Source: Chrysomallon squamiferum
Taxonomy: Eukaryota > Mollusca > Gastropoda > Neomphalida > Peltospiridae
NCBI GenBank assembly: GCA_012295275.1
Contig: CM022674.1
Span: forward strand, 2,890,742-2,954,741
DNA: 64,000 nt
Direction of reading: 5' to 3'
Part shown: piece by piece, positions 1 through 26,594 of the stretch
Layout: every line of letters starts with the position of its first letter
Position numbering within the stretch: position 1 is the stretch's first letter
The notes under the pieces: model-generated
Seen by the model: only the letters and a program-made list of their open reading frames with translations
Database searches by the model: none
What the model was told of the DNA's origin: nothing
Position numbers and translations under genes: made by a program

Positions 1-62
1 TACGCAAAAGCGTGCACAAGACAGGTCTACAACCGTAGGTACATTTCACTTAGAGTAAGACA

Positions 63-67
63 ACACA

Positions 68-140
<73 letters not shown>
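63..140. repeat. (CA)n microsatellite
   Basis: An uninterrupted CA dinucleotide run with one early TACA interruption. It is followed by a (TAA)n run at about 163-201. Confidence 0.95.
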
Positions 141-143
<3 letters not shown>

Positions 144-163
144 CACGTCATTGTATATTGGAG

Positions 164-201
<38 letters not shown>

Positions 202-909
202 TTATTTATTAACAAAGAAACGAAATCCACCACTCCATGAGCCATTATTTTTTATTTATTTTATTTTTTTTTTTTCATTAGCATAAAAGATATACCTTCT
301 CAGAAACAGGAGAACAGAAATCAAACGCTCCGAGTTGGCCTGACCCCTCCGACCTATCATCTCCCAGCTAACAAGCCACATCTTGACATTCAGTCTATTA
401 GCATTTTAAACCTTAAACTATTAACACAGAATCTCGACGTTTTTTATCATTCTCAAAACTGATATGAGATTCTTCAGAAGTTCGAGTCTCCTATACATTC
501 AGTTTCTTGTTTCATTTCCCATAATTCTTTATAATATATATATATATATATATGTTTTTTCTTTATTTATCTTTTCCTTTTTCTTTATTTCCATTTATCC
601 CAATTATTAATAGTTCTATTACTGTTAATTAGTAGCGTTTTCTTTAAGTGTTTAATGAGCTCTTTATACGCGCGCACGGAAAACAGCGATTGTCTACTTT
701 TGATGACGTCACTAACACCATTACTGGTACAATGGTTATTTGCTTCAGCCACTAGACATATTGTGGATACATATTTGTATTATTGTTTTCATTGATTCAG
801 ACTCTGTTTCGTTAAATTGCTGTATTCGAGTGTTTGTTTCCTACATTTGCAAATGTCCCTTAATAAATTTAATTTGTCTCTAGATATAATTCAATTTACC
901 TATAAAATG

Positions 910-1016
<107 letters not shown>

Positions 1017-1713
1017 TTGACATTGCATTTGTCTATTCTTCCCCATATTTGTCTTTATGCACATTTATACGTGTGTTAGACAGAAACAGACGTATCCAAA
1101 AGAAAGACAACAACAACCACAACAACAAAATACCTTTTTTAAAGAAATAACAAAAGCTTTTCTTTTCTTTTTAATTTGAACCTGAGATAAAAAAAAACCT
1201 GCAAACAGAAGTCAGTTCTGTATATATAATTAACCATAATACATTACTGACATCGAAAAAAAAAAAAAAAAAATCAACTCAATTTAATCTTAACCAAATT
1301 TGTTAAAAACGTGATCATTTTAATGCAACAAGCAAATTCCACAGAGCAACAATTATATTGTTTTTTCTTTTTTCTTTTTTTTTTCTTCATTCTAGCCTTG
1401 TAATGAAAATTATACAAGCGAAAGATATTTGTACCGGGTAATTGTAAAAATCAGTAAGTCAATAGAAAATTATAGCTCTCTGAAAACATCTGCTTTTTAA
1501 TTTCTTGCACATCCAAATCCGATGATTTTGAAAAAAAAGGCAAAAATCGAAACTACTGACATTGGTATGGTCTGTTTCGTATGTGTCATGTGTGTCCTAT
1601 ATTTTCTTCACGTAGATAAGTTGTTTTACAGGAAATCTGTATTTGTTATTACTAAGCTATTATTTCTGTTTTATTTCAGTTCTATATATAATCAACACGT
1701 CATTCGAAAACAC

Positions 1714-1716
<3 letters not shown>

Positions 1717-1771
<55 letters not shown>

Positions 1772-1848
1772 GAGTGTGTGTGTATGTATATATATATATA
1801 TATATATATACATATACATACAGAGAGAGAGAGAGAGAGAGAGAGTAT
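1717..1848. repeat. Compound (ATA)n-(GT)n-(TA)n-(GA)n microsatellite
   Basis: Successive ATA, GT, TA and GA runs. They produce long low-complexity open frames on both strands, which were not called as genes. Confidence 0.9.
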
Positions 1849-1906
1849 TGTTTTTACAACTTGAAATACTAGTAGTAATAGTGGTAACAAGAAGAAAAAG
1901 AACAAT

Positions 1907-1944
<38 letters not shown>

Positions 1945-2599
1945 TAAGAAAAGATTAAGCTAACTGTTCATCTATTAAGAATTTAATCTATATTAAAAAA
2001 TAAGACTGAAAAATAATAACAAGTAAATAAACAAACAAACAAACAAACAAACAAACAATGAGATAAAAATGTAATAATGTTAATAACCAAACAGCTGTGT
2101 TCTGTGCTAATAGTTCTCTCTTTCACCTACACAGGTCTTAATACATCTATACTTCGGTTAACACTATAACAAAGGTTAGTAACATTTGAGATGTATGCAA
2201 AGCCACGAGCCGTTTTGGAAATCTGCAAGTCATTGATAGGACCGGACTGCATAACTAACGTGAAGAGCAGTTCACGGGGCACGAGTGAGAACCAGGGAAG
2301 TGTCAAAATTCATCAGCTGCTTTTGTATTCTAAAACCAAATAAAGACTTTTATATAAAAATAAAAATAATAATAATAATAATAAAGATAAATAATGGTGT
2401 CGTTAATTAACTTGCTCTTGTTTTTTAAAGAAGAAAAATAAATTATTAAGATAAATCTGAAGAGAATATATATATATTTTTTAATCTTCTCTCTCTGTAT
2501 TTATCTATCAATCTATCTTTGTATATATATATATATACACGCACACATACGCACATATATATAATTAGATGCAGAGAAAGAGAGAAATGATAATAAATA

Positions 2600-2703
2600 C
2601 TGTAGTAGTAGTAGTACTAGTAGTAGAAGAAGAAGAAGTAGTAGTAGTAGAAGTAGTAGTATTAACAGTAGTAGTAGTAGAAGAAGAAGTAGTAGTAGTA
2701 GTA

Positions 2704-2736
<33 letters not shown>

Positions 2737-2746
2737 ATAATAGTAT
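2600..2746. repeat. Imperfect (AGT/AGA)n trinucleotide repeat
   Basis: GTA/GAA-type trinucleotides keep several frames open (poly-Val/Glu on +, poly-Thr/Ser on -). This is a repeat, not a gene. Confidence 0.85.
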
Positions 2747-3030
2747 ACACGAGTATATATGATGACGGTGATGATCGTGGTACGGTGTAGTGCAGTGGTA
2801 GTTACAATGGTGACGTAGATTTAGAGGTTTCCCAGCTCAATCCTGGCCATGTCTTTGCGCCATTTTTCTTTCCTGCTAACGTCATGCAGTTGATTCATCA
2901 AAGACCTTGCTATCTCCTTTGTTATATTCAACAACAACAAAAAAGTGAAAAATGATTGCTAATAAAAACGTGACCACGAGTTGTTTTAATGTAATGTTCA
3001 TTCATGTGGTCGACTTGACCTGAACTACAG

Positions 3031-3031
<1 letters not shown>

Positions 3032-3082
<51 letters not shown>
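3032..3082. repeat. (GT)n microsatellite
   Basis: About 25 GT units. Confidence 0.95.
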
Positions 3083-3083
<1 letters not shown>

Positions 3084-3336
3084 TAATTCTAAAGTTTCGA
3101 ATTTTCCGAGCGTCTCCCTGTTTACAAATGACTCGACACGTTTGTCGGGGCGAGGTCTGTGAAAGTCTGACGAAACTCACAGAAACATTTTCTCTCTCCG
3201 AGTATAAAGGACGTAATGAAATCCTGACGCATTTAGACTGTGATGAAAATCTTATATATATTGAAAGAAAATATTCTTCTTATTATTATTTTTTTTAAAT
3301 AAGTTTTAAAATAAACTGTCGTTTTTAATATTCTAA

Positions 3337-3418
<82 letters not shown>

Positions 3419-3429
3419 AGAAGGAGAAG
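3337..3429. repeat. (ATA)n-(AGA)n microsatellite
   Basis: ATA units followed by AGA units directly upstream of the SLC17-like first coding exon. Confidence 0.9.
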
Positions 3430-3541
3430 AAACAGTTACTGCAACAAGAATTGTTTCTTTCCGATTGAGTTCTTTCTGGAATATTCTGTTTGTTTTATTT
3501 GACGTGTTTTTTGGTTTGTTCTGCGGAAAAACACTTGAACA

Positions 3542-12620
<9,079 letters not shown>

Positions 12621-13359
12621 AATGTATTTGTGATAGTTAAAATAAAGCCTAAATAATCTGAGAATGCGTCGAAATTTCTGGTTTCTTTCATGCCAAAACA
12701 GTGTGAACAGATAGATTAAATAAATTTTATAAGCAGCGTAATATTTGATTTATTTATTTATTTATTTATTTGTTTGTTTATTAATACTTTTTTCTCAGAC
12801 CTACCTGGTTTACAAATAGTGATATATTTCCGAATCGGTATTTTATTTATATTCTTTTGCGATACACCAATTTTTAATCAGAGAATGGCAAAACAAATTA
12901 TGACAAAATACAGAATGACAAATTGCACAGTAAACGTAGATTCGTAAGACATTTATTGACAAAATACGTAAAATGTTAGTGCACTTTAAATAGGATTTAC
13001 ATGAAGATTTATAAGAAATGTTTTGGAATTTGCGAAATATGTTGTCATTTTATTTATTTATTTATTTATTGATGCACGTATAAATTCATAAGCTTAGGTA
13101 TACAAGTATATTTTGAAAAAGAAATTGGGAGGCTAGATGAATCAAATTCCTAAAATATCCAGTAAAAATTGAAAATAGATAAATGTTTCGGTAACAGAAA
13201 AAACCAACAAAAAAACCCATAATAAATAAAAAATAAATTATATATATATAATAATAATAATAATAATAACATTAATAATAATAATAAATAAAAAAATATA
13301 TCTGAAAACCTTTATATGTGTGTGTGTCTGTATATATATATATGCAATAAAATAAAATA

Positions 13360-13390
<31 letters not shown>

Positions 13391-13557
13391 ACAAGAAATA
13401 ATAATAAAATTAAAATAAAAATTAAAAATTAAAAACATTTTTCCGACGAACCTGTCGCGCGCTTGTCGTTACATCGCTAGGTGGTTCTGCGCAGGACAGG
13501 AAGTCACAATGGCGGCGGCGTCAAAAACAGGTCCGCTTCAGAATGTCACCGCGGATT
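12621..13557. other. Intergenic region between convergent genes
   Basis: Holds the SLC17-like 3' end (AATAAA at 12641-12646) and AT-rich sequence with AAAT, TTTA and AAAAT runs. A more GC-rich patch at 13441-13556 includes CACAATGGCGGCGGCG, a YY1-like start-site context, on the + strand. No gene could be attached to that patch. It lies immediately 3' of the RNF19-like stop codon. Confidence 0.6.
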
Positions 13558-17117
<3,560 letters not shown>

Positions 17118-17809
17118 TTTGTCTAGGTCGAAATTTATTACTGAGAGTTTAAGTCCTAAAAAATATGCGTTAAAATTAATAAATTTAATATTTATACATT
17201 TCGTTTTAGTTTATTTTTGTGATGCAAACAGCCTCCTCCTGTATCTTTCTCTCCATTGACCGCTTGTATGTATGTATGTATGTATGTAAGAAATGTGAAC
17301 GCGTGCTATCGTTTTGTGAATAAAAATTAATCAAATAAGACAGACAATACACTGTATATTTTTCTCTAAAATATTCAGCTATATGCACCGTTATTGCATT
17401 TATAAATCAACATGATAGTCTAGAAGAAAATAAAGAAAAAAACATTAAATTTAGTACAGAGAATAGAGGGAACGAAATAAATATACATGACCTCGTTGTT
17501 GTAACTTGGCAACTTCAGCCACTTATTGTACGCAGACTGTATTTTTATAACTGATCAATTCTTTAGCTAAACACTGAGTATTTCTACAACACATATATTA
17601 AAAAATAAGGAATAATAAATGTCGAAATCTTATGTCATCCACAAAATTACTTACGTTATACAGAAAGCAACCTATCTTTGCTACAAACACAGAATTTGTA
17701 ATGTCGCTTTCGTCACAGTTACGTAGTTTACGTCACTAAATGACGTAATTAAGGCTTCATGTATGATATGTTGCTGGGTTGTTTTTTTCCCCCCGAAATT
17801 CTGAGGAAT

Positions 17810-17840
<31 letters not shown>

Positions 17841-18031
17841 TTATTTCAACATTACAAAACGTATTTGGGTAGATATATTTGTATCAATATATTTTGTTAC
17901 TAATTTTACCTTATCTCTAGAACTGCAGAAATGTCTTTTAAATTAGAAATATTTGGCAGCTGATTTTAGTGTTACCAGCCTAATGACGTCTTACAATGAT
18001 AAGGGGAATTGAATTTAATAATAATAACAAC

Positions 18032-18077
<46 letters not shown>

Positions 18078-18292
18078 GTAATAACAGCAACAACAACAAC
18101 AACAATAAATAAATAAATAAATAAATAAACAAATACATACATAAAACAAGTCTTGTGTTTTACAGAAGTGGTTAGTAGTAAACAATGTCCTTCGGATTGG
18201 ATGTTTTATTACTAACAGCATGCAATAACGGCATGATTTGGGACATTAATGGTTTTCATGACAGAAGGCAGGTGATTTTAAAACAAAGTAAA

Positions 18293-18350
<58 letters not shown>

Positions 18351-18584
18351 TCTGCAAAGTAATAATAACAACAACAACAAAAACAAAATAAATAAATAAA
18401 TTAATTTACACTCGGAAAAGGCCTACAAAAAATATTTAATTACTACTACAGCAACAGCTACTACTACTACTGCAACTACTATTACTATTACTACTACTAC
18501 CACCACTACAACAACAACAACTACTACTACTACTACTACTAATAATAATAATAATAATATAATAATAATAAGAAGAAGAAGGAC

Positions 18585-18616
<32 letters not shown>

Positions 18617-18983
18617 AATAACAAAATATGTCTATACAAAGAAGGTGTAAATAATGCCTAGCTTCTGATTTTTAACCACTAAAACATTAAAACCCAAATC
18701 ACGGAGTTATCTTTAAACCCAATCACTGTGTTACGACATACAGACATAAAAACTGATGTTTTGAACAATACAGACACTCGTGTCTGTATAGAATTTGCGA
18801 TCATAAAGCAGGACAGGATTAGCAAAAGTCACGGATGTTTAAGAACCAGAACAATACTCTTTCTCGTGATTTGCAGACGTTCATTGCGCACGTCCTTAAA
18901 TATAAAGTGATGCACTTTTGAATAACATTATTAGTATTTCAGTTTTGTCACAGCCAAACCCCGAGAGCATAACGAAAAATAAA
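17118..18983. other. Divergent intergenic region
   Basis: Lies between the RNF19-like start (- strand) and the Cys-rich secreted protein start (+ strand). It contains TTTA, ATA, (AT)n (18300-18349), ACT/ACA trinucleotide and GAAA repeats. Around 17718-17752 two ACGTCA/TGACGT half-palindromes sit close together and may belong to the RNF19-like promoter (inference). No coding exon was recognised. Confidence 0.55.
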
Positions 18984-19157
18984 ATGAAATTTTCTACCTG
19001 GATTCTTGTTTTGGCACTAACATTTGATCCAAGTAAGTATCCAGTGGTTTAATCTGTTGTTGTGACGTCATGTTGTTGTTTTCACCTTATTAATCTTATT
19101 ATTATTTACTACTGTACTGTTAAAGGTTGTGTGCTTAGTGTGTTTAGCGTGTGTGTG

Positions 19158-19229
<72 letters not shown>

Positions 19230-19502
19230 TGAATTTGGATGCGTGTGTGTGAGAGAGAACGCAATTGTATATGCGTGAGTTATATGTGTGTATTCAACAA
19301 GAAAAAAAAACCAAGGAGAATGCATTCAAAGGTAGTGAAACAATTGTTATACCAGTTGCATTATTTATTTATTTATTCATTTATTTATTTATTTATTTAT
19401 TGAAAATATGCAATTCACGTGATTTTTCGTTAACAAAAAATAAATTATTACTGCTACAGCTACAACAACAACAATTACTACTACTACGACTACTACTATT
19501 AC

Positions 19503-19551
<49 letters not shown>

Positions 19552-20074
19552 GATGGAAAAGGAGAAGTCCACGCCTTCTCGTCAGACCCGCCCCTCTACA
19601 TAAGTCACTTTGACGCGGGAACTGACAGCTGCCCTTATTTGGACACATGCTTAGAATACGAAGCAGACTTGGATGAGACTGAGGCTGGATCGAGGATGTG
19701 GTGCAAGTGATTATAATATATAACAAATTCAAGAAATATTGAATGATTTTCATCACTGCTTAAATGCTATTTCTACCACAACAAGTACACCAACAACAAC
19801 CATTACTACTACTACTGCTACTACTACTACTGCTACTGCTAATACTTTTACTGGTACTACTGCTACTACAAATACTTCTGCTGATATTGCTACTACCACT
19901 ACTGCTACTATTGCTACTACTGCTACCACAACGTCTACTACTAACAACAATAATAGTAATACAATAATAAATAGTAATAATTATTATTATTAATGTAATA
20001 AGAAAAAAAAAAGTCGAAAGAGGTACAGAAAAAAGAATAGCGACAAAAAAATATTAAATAACTAATAACTAATA

Positions 20075-20131
<57 letters not shown>

Positions 20132-20773
20132 CAACTTAAAATAAATAAATAAATAAAAATAAATAAATAAATAAATAAACATATAGATAAAACTGCGAAA
20201 GAATAATAAAACATCTGTACCCACAACAATAATACTTCTATTAAAACAACATCTACCACAATTACTACTACTATTACTACCACCACTGCTACTACTACTA
20301 CTACTATTACTACTGATACGACTACTAATGACAACAAACAACAAAACAACAACGGTGTTATTTCTTTTCTAATCTTGCTAGTATTTATTCTTTTTACAGG
20401 CGTTTCCAAGAATTTTTCATCTGTGTCATTAAAACTTGCAGATGAATGCAATTTGAACCGCTGTCTTATACAAGATCAGCTGCATCCATCTAGAAAGTAT
20501 TGTCTTAGCAAATGCCAACGGAAACGTAAGTACCCGGATGTTTGCTATTTGTATAGAGTTGATGTCCAAATTAGAGCTATACGTATCAGTATCTTTATTA
20601 ACTGAATAAATAAGCATTATAAATCGACATTAAGGCATGGTCGATAACTATAAGACCGAGAATACGGTTATAAATATTCGTGAGTGTGTTGGAGATTTGG
20701 AAATAGTTGAAGAAAGTTGCGAAAACCGCTCATTCGAATATGTTTTCTTTACTATTAAATATCACAACAGAAC

Positions 20774-20839
<66 letters not shown>

Positions 20840-21248
20840 CATCCATCCATCTTTCTACGTATGTATTTTTGTGGAAATATAGATTACATATAGTTAGATA
20901 TAAATAAATAAATAAATACATTTTCTTACAGGTTTTTGTACTCCATACTCGATAGATTGTCGAAACGTCACAACATCTACCCCGACCACATCCACTACAA
21001 CTGTTGCAGCAACGAGCACATTTCTGAACAACTCCACTAATGACGTAACAAACGTAACTATGGGAAATGACGTCACTAACAGCTCTACCGTGAACTCAGA
21101 AACGGCAAGGTATCCCTCAACTTCTGAGATAAATTTCAACCCTTATGAGATGGCACAGTGGAATTATGCAGCTAAGATTACATGTTCAAAATGGCTCTTG
21201 CTAGCTATGGTAGCTAACATGTTTGCAGCCACGAAATTCTGGATGTAA
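18984..21248 (+). CDS. Small secreted Cys-rich, probably GPI-anchored glycoprotein, 4 exons
   Basis: Exons: 18984-19032, 19586-19706 (or from 19562), 20400-20525, 20932-21248; about 203 residues after correction. Family not recognised. Exon 1 encodes a signal peptide (MKFSTWILVLALTF). Exons 2-3 encode a Cys-rich ectodomain: DSCPYLDTCLEYE, then MWCKRFQEFFICVIK, then DECNLNRC and KYCLSKCQRK. Exon 4 adds FCTPYSIDC, a Thr/Asn-rich stalk with sequons NVT, NST, NVT and NSS, and a hydrophobic C-terminus (WLLLAMVANMF) typical of a GPI signal or a single membrane anchor. Exon 3 begins in the frame set by exon 2 (phase 2) but hits TGA at 20443. The frame one base later then stays open and joins exon 4. 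One surplus base, for example in the AAAA run at 20431-20434, would explain this; otherwise the gene is broken. A candidate polyadenylation signal ATTAAA is at 21277. Confidence 0.6.
19163..19227. repeat. (GA)n microsatellite
   Basis: GA run in the first intron of the Cys-rich secreted protein gene. Confidence 0.95.
19455..19551. repeat. (ACA/ACT/ATT)n tract before exon 2
   Basis: Trinucleotide tract ending just before the exon 2 acceptor of the Cys-rich gene. Its T-rich part may act as the pyrimidine tract. Confidence 0.85.
19775..19993. repeat. (ACT/GCT)n imperfect trinucleotide repeat
   Basis: Keeps a Thr-rich frame (+) and Leu and Val frames open for over 60 codons. It is intronic in the gene model, and no splice sites support it as a mucin-like exon. 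Confidence 0.8.
20778..20835. repeat. (CT)n microsatellite
   Basis: CT run in the last intron of the Cys-rich gene. Confidence 0.95.
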
Positions 21249-21545
21249 ATTGTTTCAGTTACTTCTTGTAACGTGAATTAAAGAAACATCTTGAAGTTAA
21301 GTGCTTTAAGGTTTTGTACTGTATTATTAATTCATCATTATCATTATTTAACGAAGAAATCTGCAACATACAGAAACATTTTAATATGTGATATTTATCG
21401 ACGCTTTCAACCTTTGATTGTTTGTTTATCTATAAAAAAACAAGCAAGAAAGAACATGATAAAGCGACTATGGAACAAAAGAAATATGTTATTTGGATTT
21501 TATCAGATATGAAAATCATTCAACATGAAGGCAAACATTAAAATA

Positions 21546-21608
<63 letters not shown>

Positions 21609-21638
21609 CTTTATAACTGAAGTAACTCAAATTTCGAT

Positions 21639-21675
<37 letters not shown>

Positions 21676-22391
21676 TGAAAACACCAACACTAACACACTG
21701 GTCGATCAAATTTGTATTATATGATGTATATCAAAATACAGACACCAACAACAACAATAATAACGCAATAAAAATTATTTAAAACTTATGTAGCAACATT
21801 TCATATACCCAAATAAAATTGTCTTAAAAATAAGCTATAAAAAGAAGATATAAATACATGTGTAAGTAATAAAACAAAAACTATTCAGCAGAGAGACAAT
21901 TTAAAAAATATGTGAATTTCTTTTTATATGAATAAAATACCTTTAATTAAACATAAATATTTTAAGAATTAAGAACTTTAATAAAATAAAATAAAATAAA
22001 AATAAAAATTAATAATAATAAAACATAATGTTTTTTTTTTTAAAATTCTCATCTTAATAATAATAATAATGTATACTATACAGTTAATCATGTACATATT
22101 ACTGATATAATGTTCTCAACATAGGTTTTTAAAAAATCCACTGGCTTTCTCTACTCAGCAACAGAACAGAAATGTGTACAATACACTGTTATTAATGCCA
22201 GCATTTCACTTCAGATCAGTTTTATTCCATGATTATAATACTCAGCAAAAGAGAGCTTATATTTACAGTGGCATTTCATTTCAACTTATATCAGGAATTA
22301 ATGCTCTCGGTGCAAACAATTCTTAATTTATACAACAGACATTTGTTCAGATGCAATTTATATTTTTAATTATAAACAATGTTTTCAATTA

Positions 22392-22468
<77 letters not shown>

Positions 22469-23481
22469 CATATGCAAGTGTACATGTGTATAAGTAATTA
22501 TAAGCATATACCTGTTTATTCACATAGATTTATGGACAGGTAAATAACAGCCAGAATCAGTGAATGTAACAATATCAGTTGTTTTCTTATATGTAATTTC
22601 TCTCACATAATTTGATACAACTGACATAAAAATAAAATAAAATAAAATAAAAAAACACCTAAGAAGATGGCAGAAACACAAAGAGACATAACTCCTGTCC
22701 CTTTCATTTTTTGCGGATTCTGAAAATGTAATCTCTGAAAAAATTCAAATTTCTAATGTTTCACATGAAGACCAATCTGACTGGTATTAAAACGTGCTTG
22801 TAATAAATTAGTTTTATGATATTTTATTGTGCAATATAAACATTGTCATTAATTTTTATTATAATAAAAAGGATCTGTTTTCTTCAGAATATCTCTTTAA
22901 AGCTGAAAACTGCAAGAGGTAGAACAGGGTCATGAGAAATATTTTTGTGTTCTAATATAAATGGCAACGAGTGGGTATATTTGTTTGCTTTTTTAATTAT
23001 TTATTTAAAGGGAAATACTATTGAATTTTGATGCAGAAAGATTTGAATAAATTAGATTTCCAATTCTTCCGTTATAAAATAAGCATAGTGGGCTTTCAGT
23101 TGGTAAATAAATAGCTATAAAAAACATGTTTTCAACAAAATAATTTTTTTTTTTATAAACCAAATGATTATTGGAAAAATTCAACCATTTATCGTTAATT
23201 TTAACAATTCAAAACATTTCTAAATTTTTCTCATCAATTTATTTCTCTCGTTTTTTTTTCTTTTCTGAATCAAAGATTTTTCTTTAAAATACTCCTAAAT
23301 ATTTCTTTTCAGTATTTTTATTTTTATCAATTATTTTCTGAATCAGTACCTGTCTGAAACAATTTTTTTTTCATGATTGTTTATTAAATGGGATTAACAA
23401 AAATTAGAAAAGCTGTGCTATATTTTTTTTTTTTTTGACAAGTTTTATAAAAATCTTCGTTTGATTTCAACATTTCGCTGT
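21249..23481. other. Intergenic, convergent 3' flanks
   Basis: AT-rich, with two (ATA)n runs (21545-21605 and 21640-21674) and an (AT)n run at about 22398-22461. No open frame with coding character was seen. TTTATT at 23380-23385 is a candidate polyadenylation signal (- strand AATAAA) for the fumarase gene. Confidence 0.6.
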
Positions 23482-26400
23482 TCAGTTTATCTGCCATTTT
23501 TCAAAAAAGTCATTTCCTTTGTTGTCAACAACAATAAAAGCTGGAAAATTCTCAACCTCAACCCTCCATACAGCCTCCATTCCTAGAAAAAATTAAAAAT
23601 TTAAAAATTATAAAAATATGTAAAACAAGTTGTATACACTACGCTGATAAAAGTAAATACTTTAGTAACGCTGAAAATATACAAGTATGTAAGTTAATAA
23701 ATATGTAAATAAATAAATAAGTAAGTAGATAAGTAAGAAGGTATGTACATAATTAAGTTTATAAATAAGTATACAAATAAGCATAGAAGTAAAAAAAGTA
23801 ATGAATAATGTAAGCTGATGTAAGTAATAAAAGAAAAATACAAGTAAAAAAATAAAATAAATTTCTTCAATATATATATATATATATATATATAATGAAA
23901 ATACATATATACATTCATACATACCTACATATAATCTATATAATCCACACCCCAACATACACATAGGAAAATAAAAACAAAATCAAAAATAATACCCCCC
24001 CCAAAACCCAATTATATTACCAATTAACAATTTTCTAAAACACAACTTGGATATGTTACAAACTAATTGATCAGAGTGAGATACAAGGCAATGAAAACAA
24101 AACAATGCTGACCTAATTCGGGATACTCTAACACTTCAACTTTCTTGATGCAGTTCTGAGCTAATATGGCAGCTGGTCCACCAATGGAACCCAGATAGAA
24201 ACCCCCATGATTCTTACAAGCATTTGTAACCTGCGAGATGAAGAAAAACAAAACGATAAAGTAAACAAGCATTTCTCTTTAATTAGTACATTATCATGTA
24301 CTGACAAAAATTAATGGGTTTTGGGGTCTTAACCTGAGAAAAAAGCTTATTACAATTACGTAATTTCTTATATATACAAATCAATCGTATGTTTAGTAAT
24401 TTAATTAATATCTATAGGTAGTGATAACGCTATACATATATCATGTAAAGGAGAATGTGTGTATTATCTGGTCAATGTAGGATTTTATTAAACCAGTTTA
24501 GTGTGTGTGTGTGTGTGTGTGTTTGTCAGTGTGTGTATGTTTGTGAGTATGTATATGTGTTTGTGTACAAAGAAAGAGTTAGAAAGAGACACATATGAAG
24601 ACAGCAGTATGTACTTGCTTAAACTGAAATACAAATTATTTAAAACTTTTCAAAAAGTGTTCAAAACACATGAAATGAAATACCACACACACACACAAAC
24701 ACACCTACCTGTTTACTTCTGTTGCCTTTTGCTAACATGATCATACTTCCTCCAGCTGCCTGAAACTCATCAACGTAAGAGTCCATTCTACCTGCAGTGG
24801 TGGGTCCAAATGAGCCACTAGCATACCCCTAACACAGAAACATTAACACTCTGTTATTAACCTTTTAATGTACAGCACAAACTCAAATCTCTCTTTCCTA
24901 GGTTAAATAAAAATGCTTTGTAAAGGAAGTAAAGTATTTTGTACCCCTAACACAAAAACATTAACACCTCTGATATTAACCTTTTAATGTGCAGCACAAA
25001 CTCAAATCTTTCTTTCCTAGGTTAAATAAAAATGCTTTGTAAAGGAAGTAAAGTATTTTGTACCCCTAACACAAAAACATTAACACCTCTGATATTAACC
25101 TTTTAATGTACAGCACAAACTCAAATCTTTCTTTCCTAGGTTAAACAAAAACACTTTGTAAAGGAAGTAAAGTATTTTGTACCCCTAACACAAAAACATT
25201 AACACTCCAATATTAACCTTTTAATGTGCAGCACAAACTCAAATCTTTCTTTCCTAGGTTAAATAAAAACACTTTATAAAGAAAGTAAAGTATTTTGTAT
25301 CACTCAGTCAATAACAGATATAAGACAGTGAAAGCAAGCTCTCTATAATAAATTAAAATGCTTTGTAAAGGAAGTAAAGTATTTTGTATCACTCAGTCAA
25401 TAACATATACAAGGCAGTGAAAGCATACCTTATTTTTGGAAATAATAATTTTTTGTGGGGATATGAATGGGTTATTAAACTAAAAATGTCCATAAAAATA
25501 AATTTCATAATATTACTGAAATGTTTCTAGCAATAATTTATAATTACAAACAGAAAAACAGAAAAAAAAAAAAAAAAATTAAAACCGCTGGACAGTTCTA
25601 ACAGTTAAACACATTTTGTTGATAAAACACATCTGAAGTCAAACACAAACTGGTACAACTACTAACTAACAGACAAACAGACATGAGACAGAGAAATAAA
25701 AAAAAAACACACACACCTTTCATTATTACACTGACTTAAACAAAAACAACTGAGAAAACCACTCCTAAATAGCATTAAATGTTTAACGTTTTTCTTCAAA
25801 GACTTTAGACACATTTCTCTCAACAACACAAACCTCTGGCGTTTTGGCAGGCCCTGCATAGTAGACTGGATGATCTTTGAAATACTGTGGCAGACCTTCG
25901 CCCTTGTCCAGTCTCTCCTTTAGTTTAGCATGAGCAATGTCTCGTGCCACTACCAATGTACCAGTCAAACTGAGTCTTGTTTTTGTTGGGTATTTGTTAA
26001 GTTCGTTCAGAACCTCCTTCATTGGTTTGTTCAGGTTAATCTGCACAAGAGATTATGATATATATATAAAAAAATGTATCTCAAAAACAAAAAACAACAA
26101 CAAAAATAACAAAAATAACAAAACAATAAAAATTAAATAAATAAATTCTTGATACTGTTTAAACAGGTTAATCCTCAAAAATATTGAAAAACACTGTCAT
26201 CCCACCTAAAAATAAAACCAGATACTTTCTGAATTAAGACAAAAATATATTATAAACCAAACAAAATAAAATAAAATAAAATAAAATAAAATAAAATAAA
26301 ATAAAATAAAATAAAATAAAATAAATAAATAAATAAATAAATTAAATAAATAAAATAAAAATAAATAAGAATATATATATTTTTTTTTTTAAATAATATT

Positions 26401-26563
26401 AATAATAAAAATAAATTAATAATAATAAATAAATAATATAACAAACCTGAACTACAGCTCCACCCAGATCTTTGTCTTCAATTTCAGGGAGATAGTTTAC
26501 AGGATTTGTCTCAAGCTGTTCTAGGAAAACTCCCTCATCTGTTATCTTTCCCAGCACCTGAGC

Positions 26564-26594
<31 letters not shown>

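Noticed and set aside
19739-19993. Thr-rich frame that could be a mucin-like exon of the Cys-rich gene
   Set aside because: It is built from ACT/GCT trinucleotides, the complementary and shifted frames are equally open, and no acceptor or donor with the right phase borders it.
24826-25300. CRISPR-like regular repeats
   Set aside because: Units are about 119 bp and near-identical throughout with no variable spacers, in an animal intron; it is a minisatellite.
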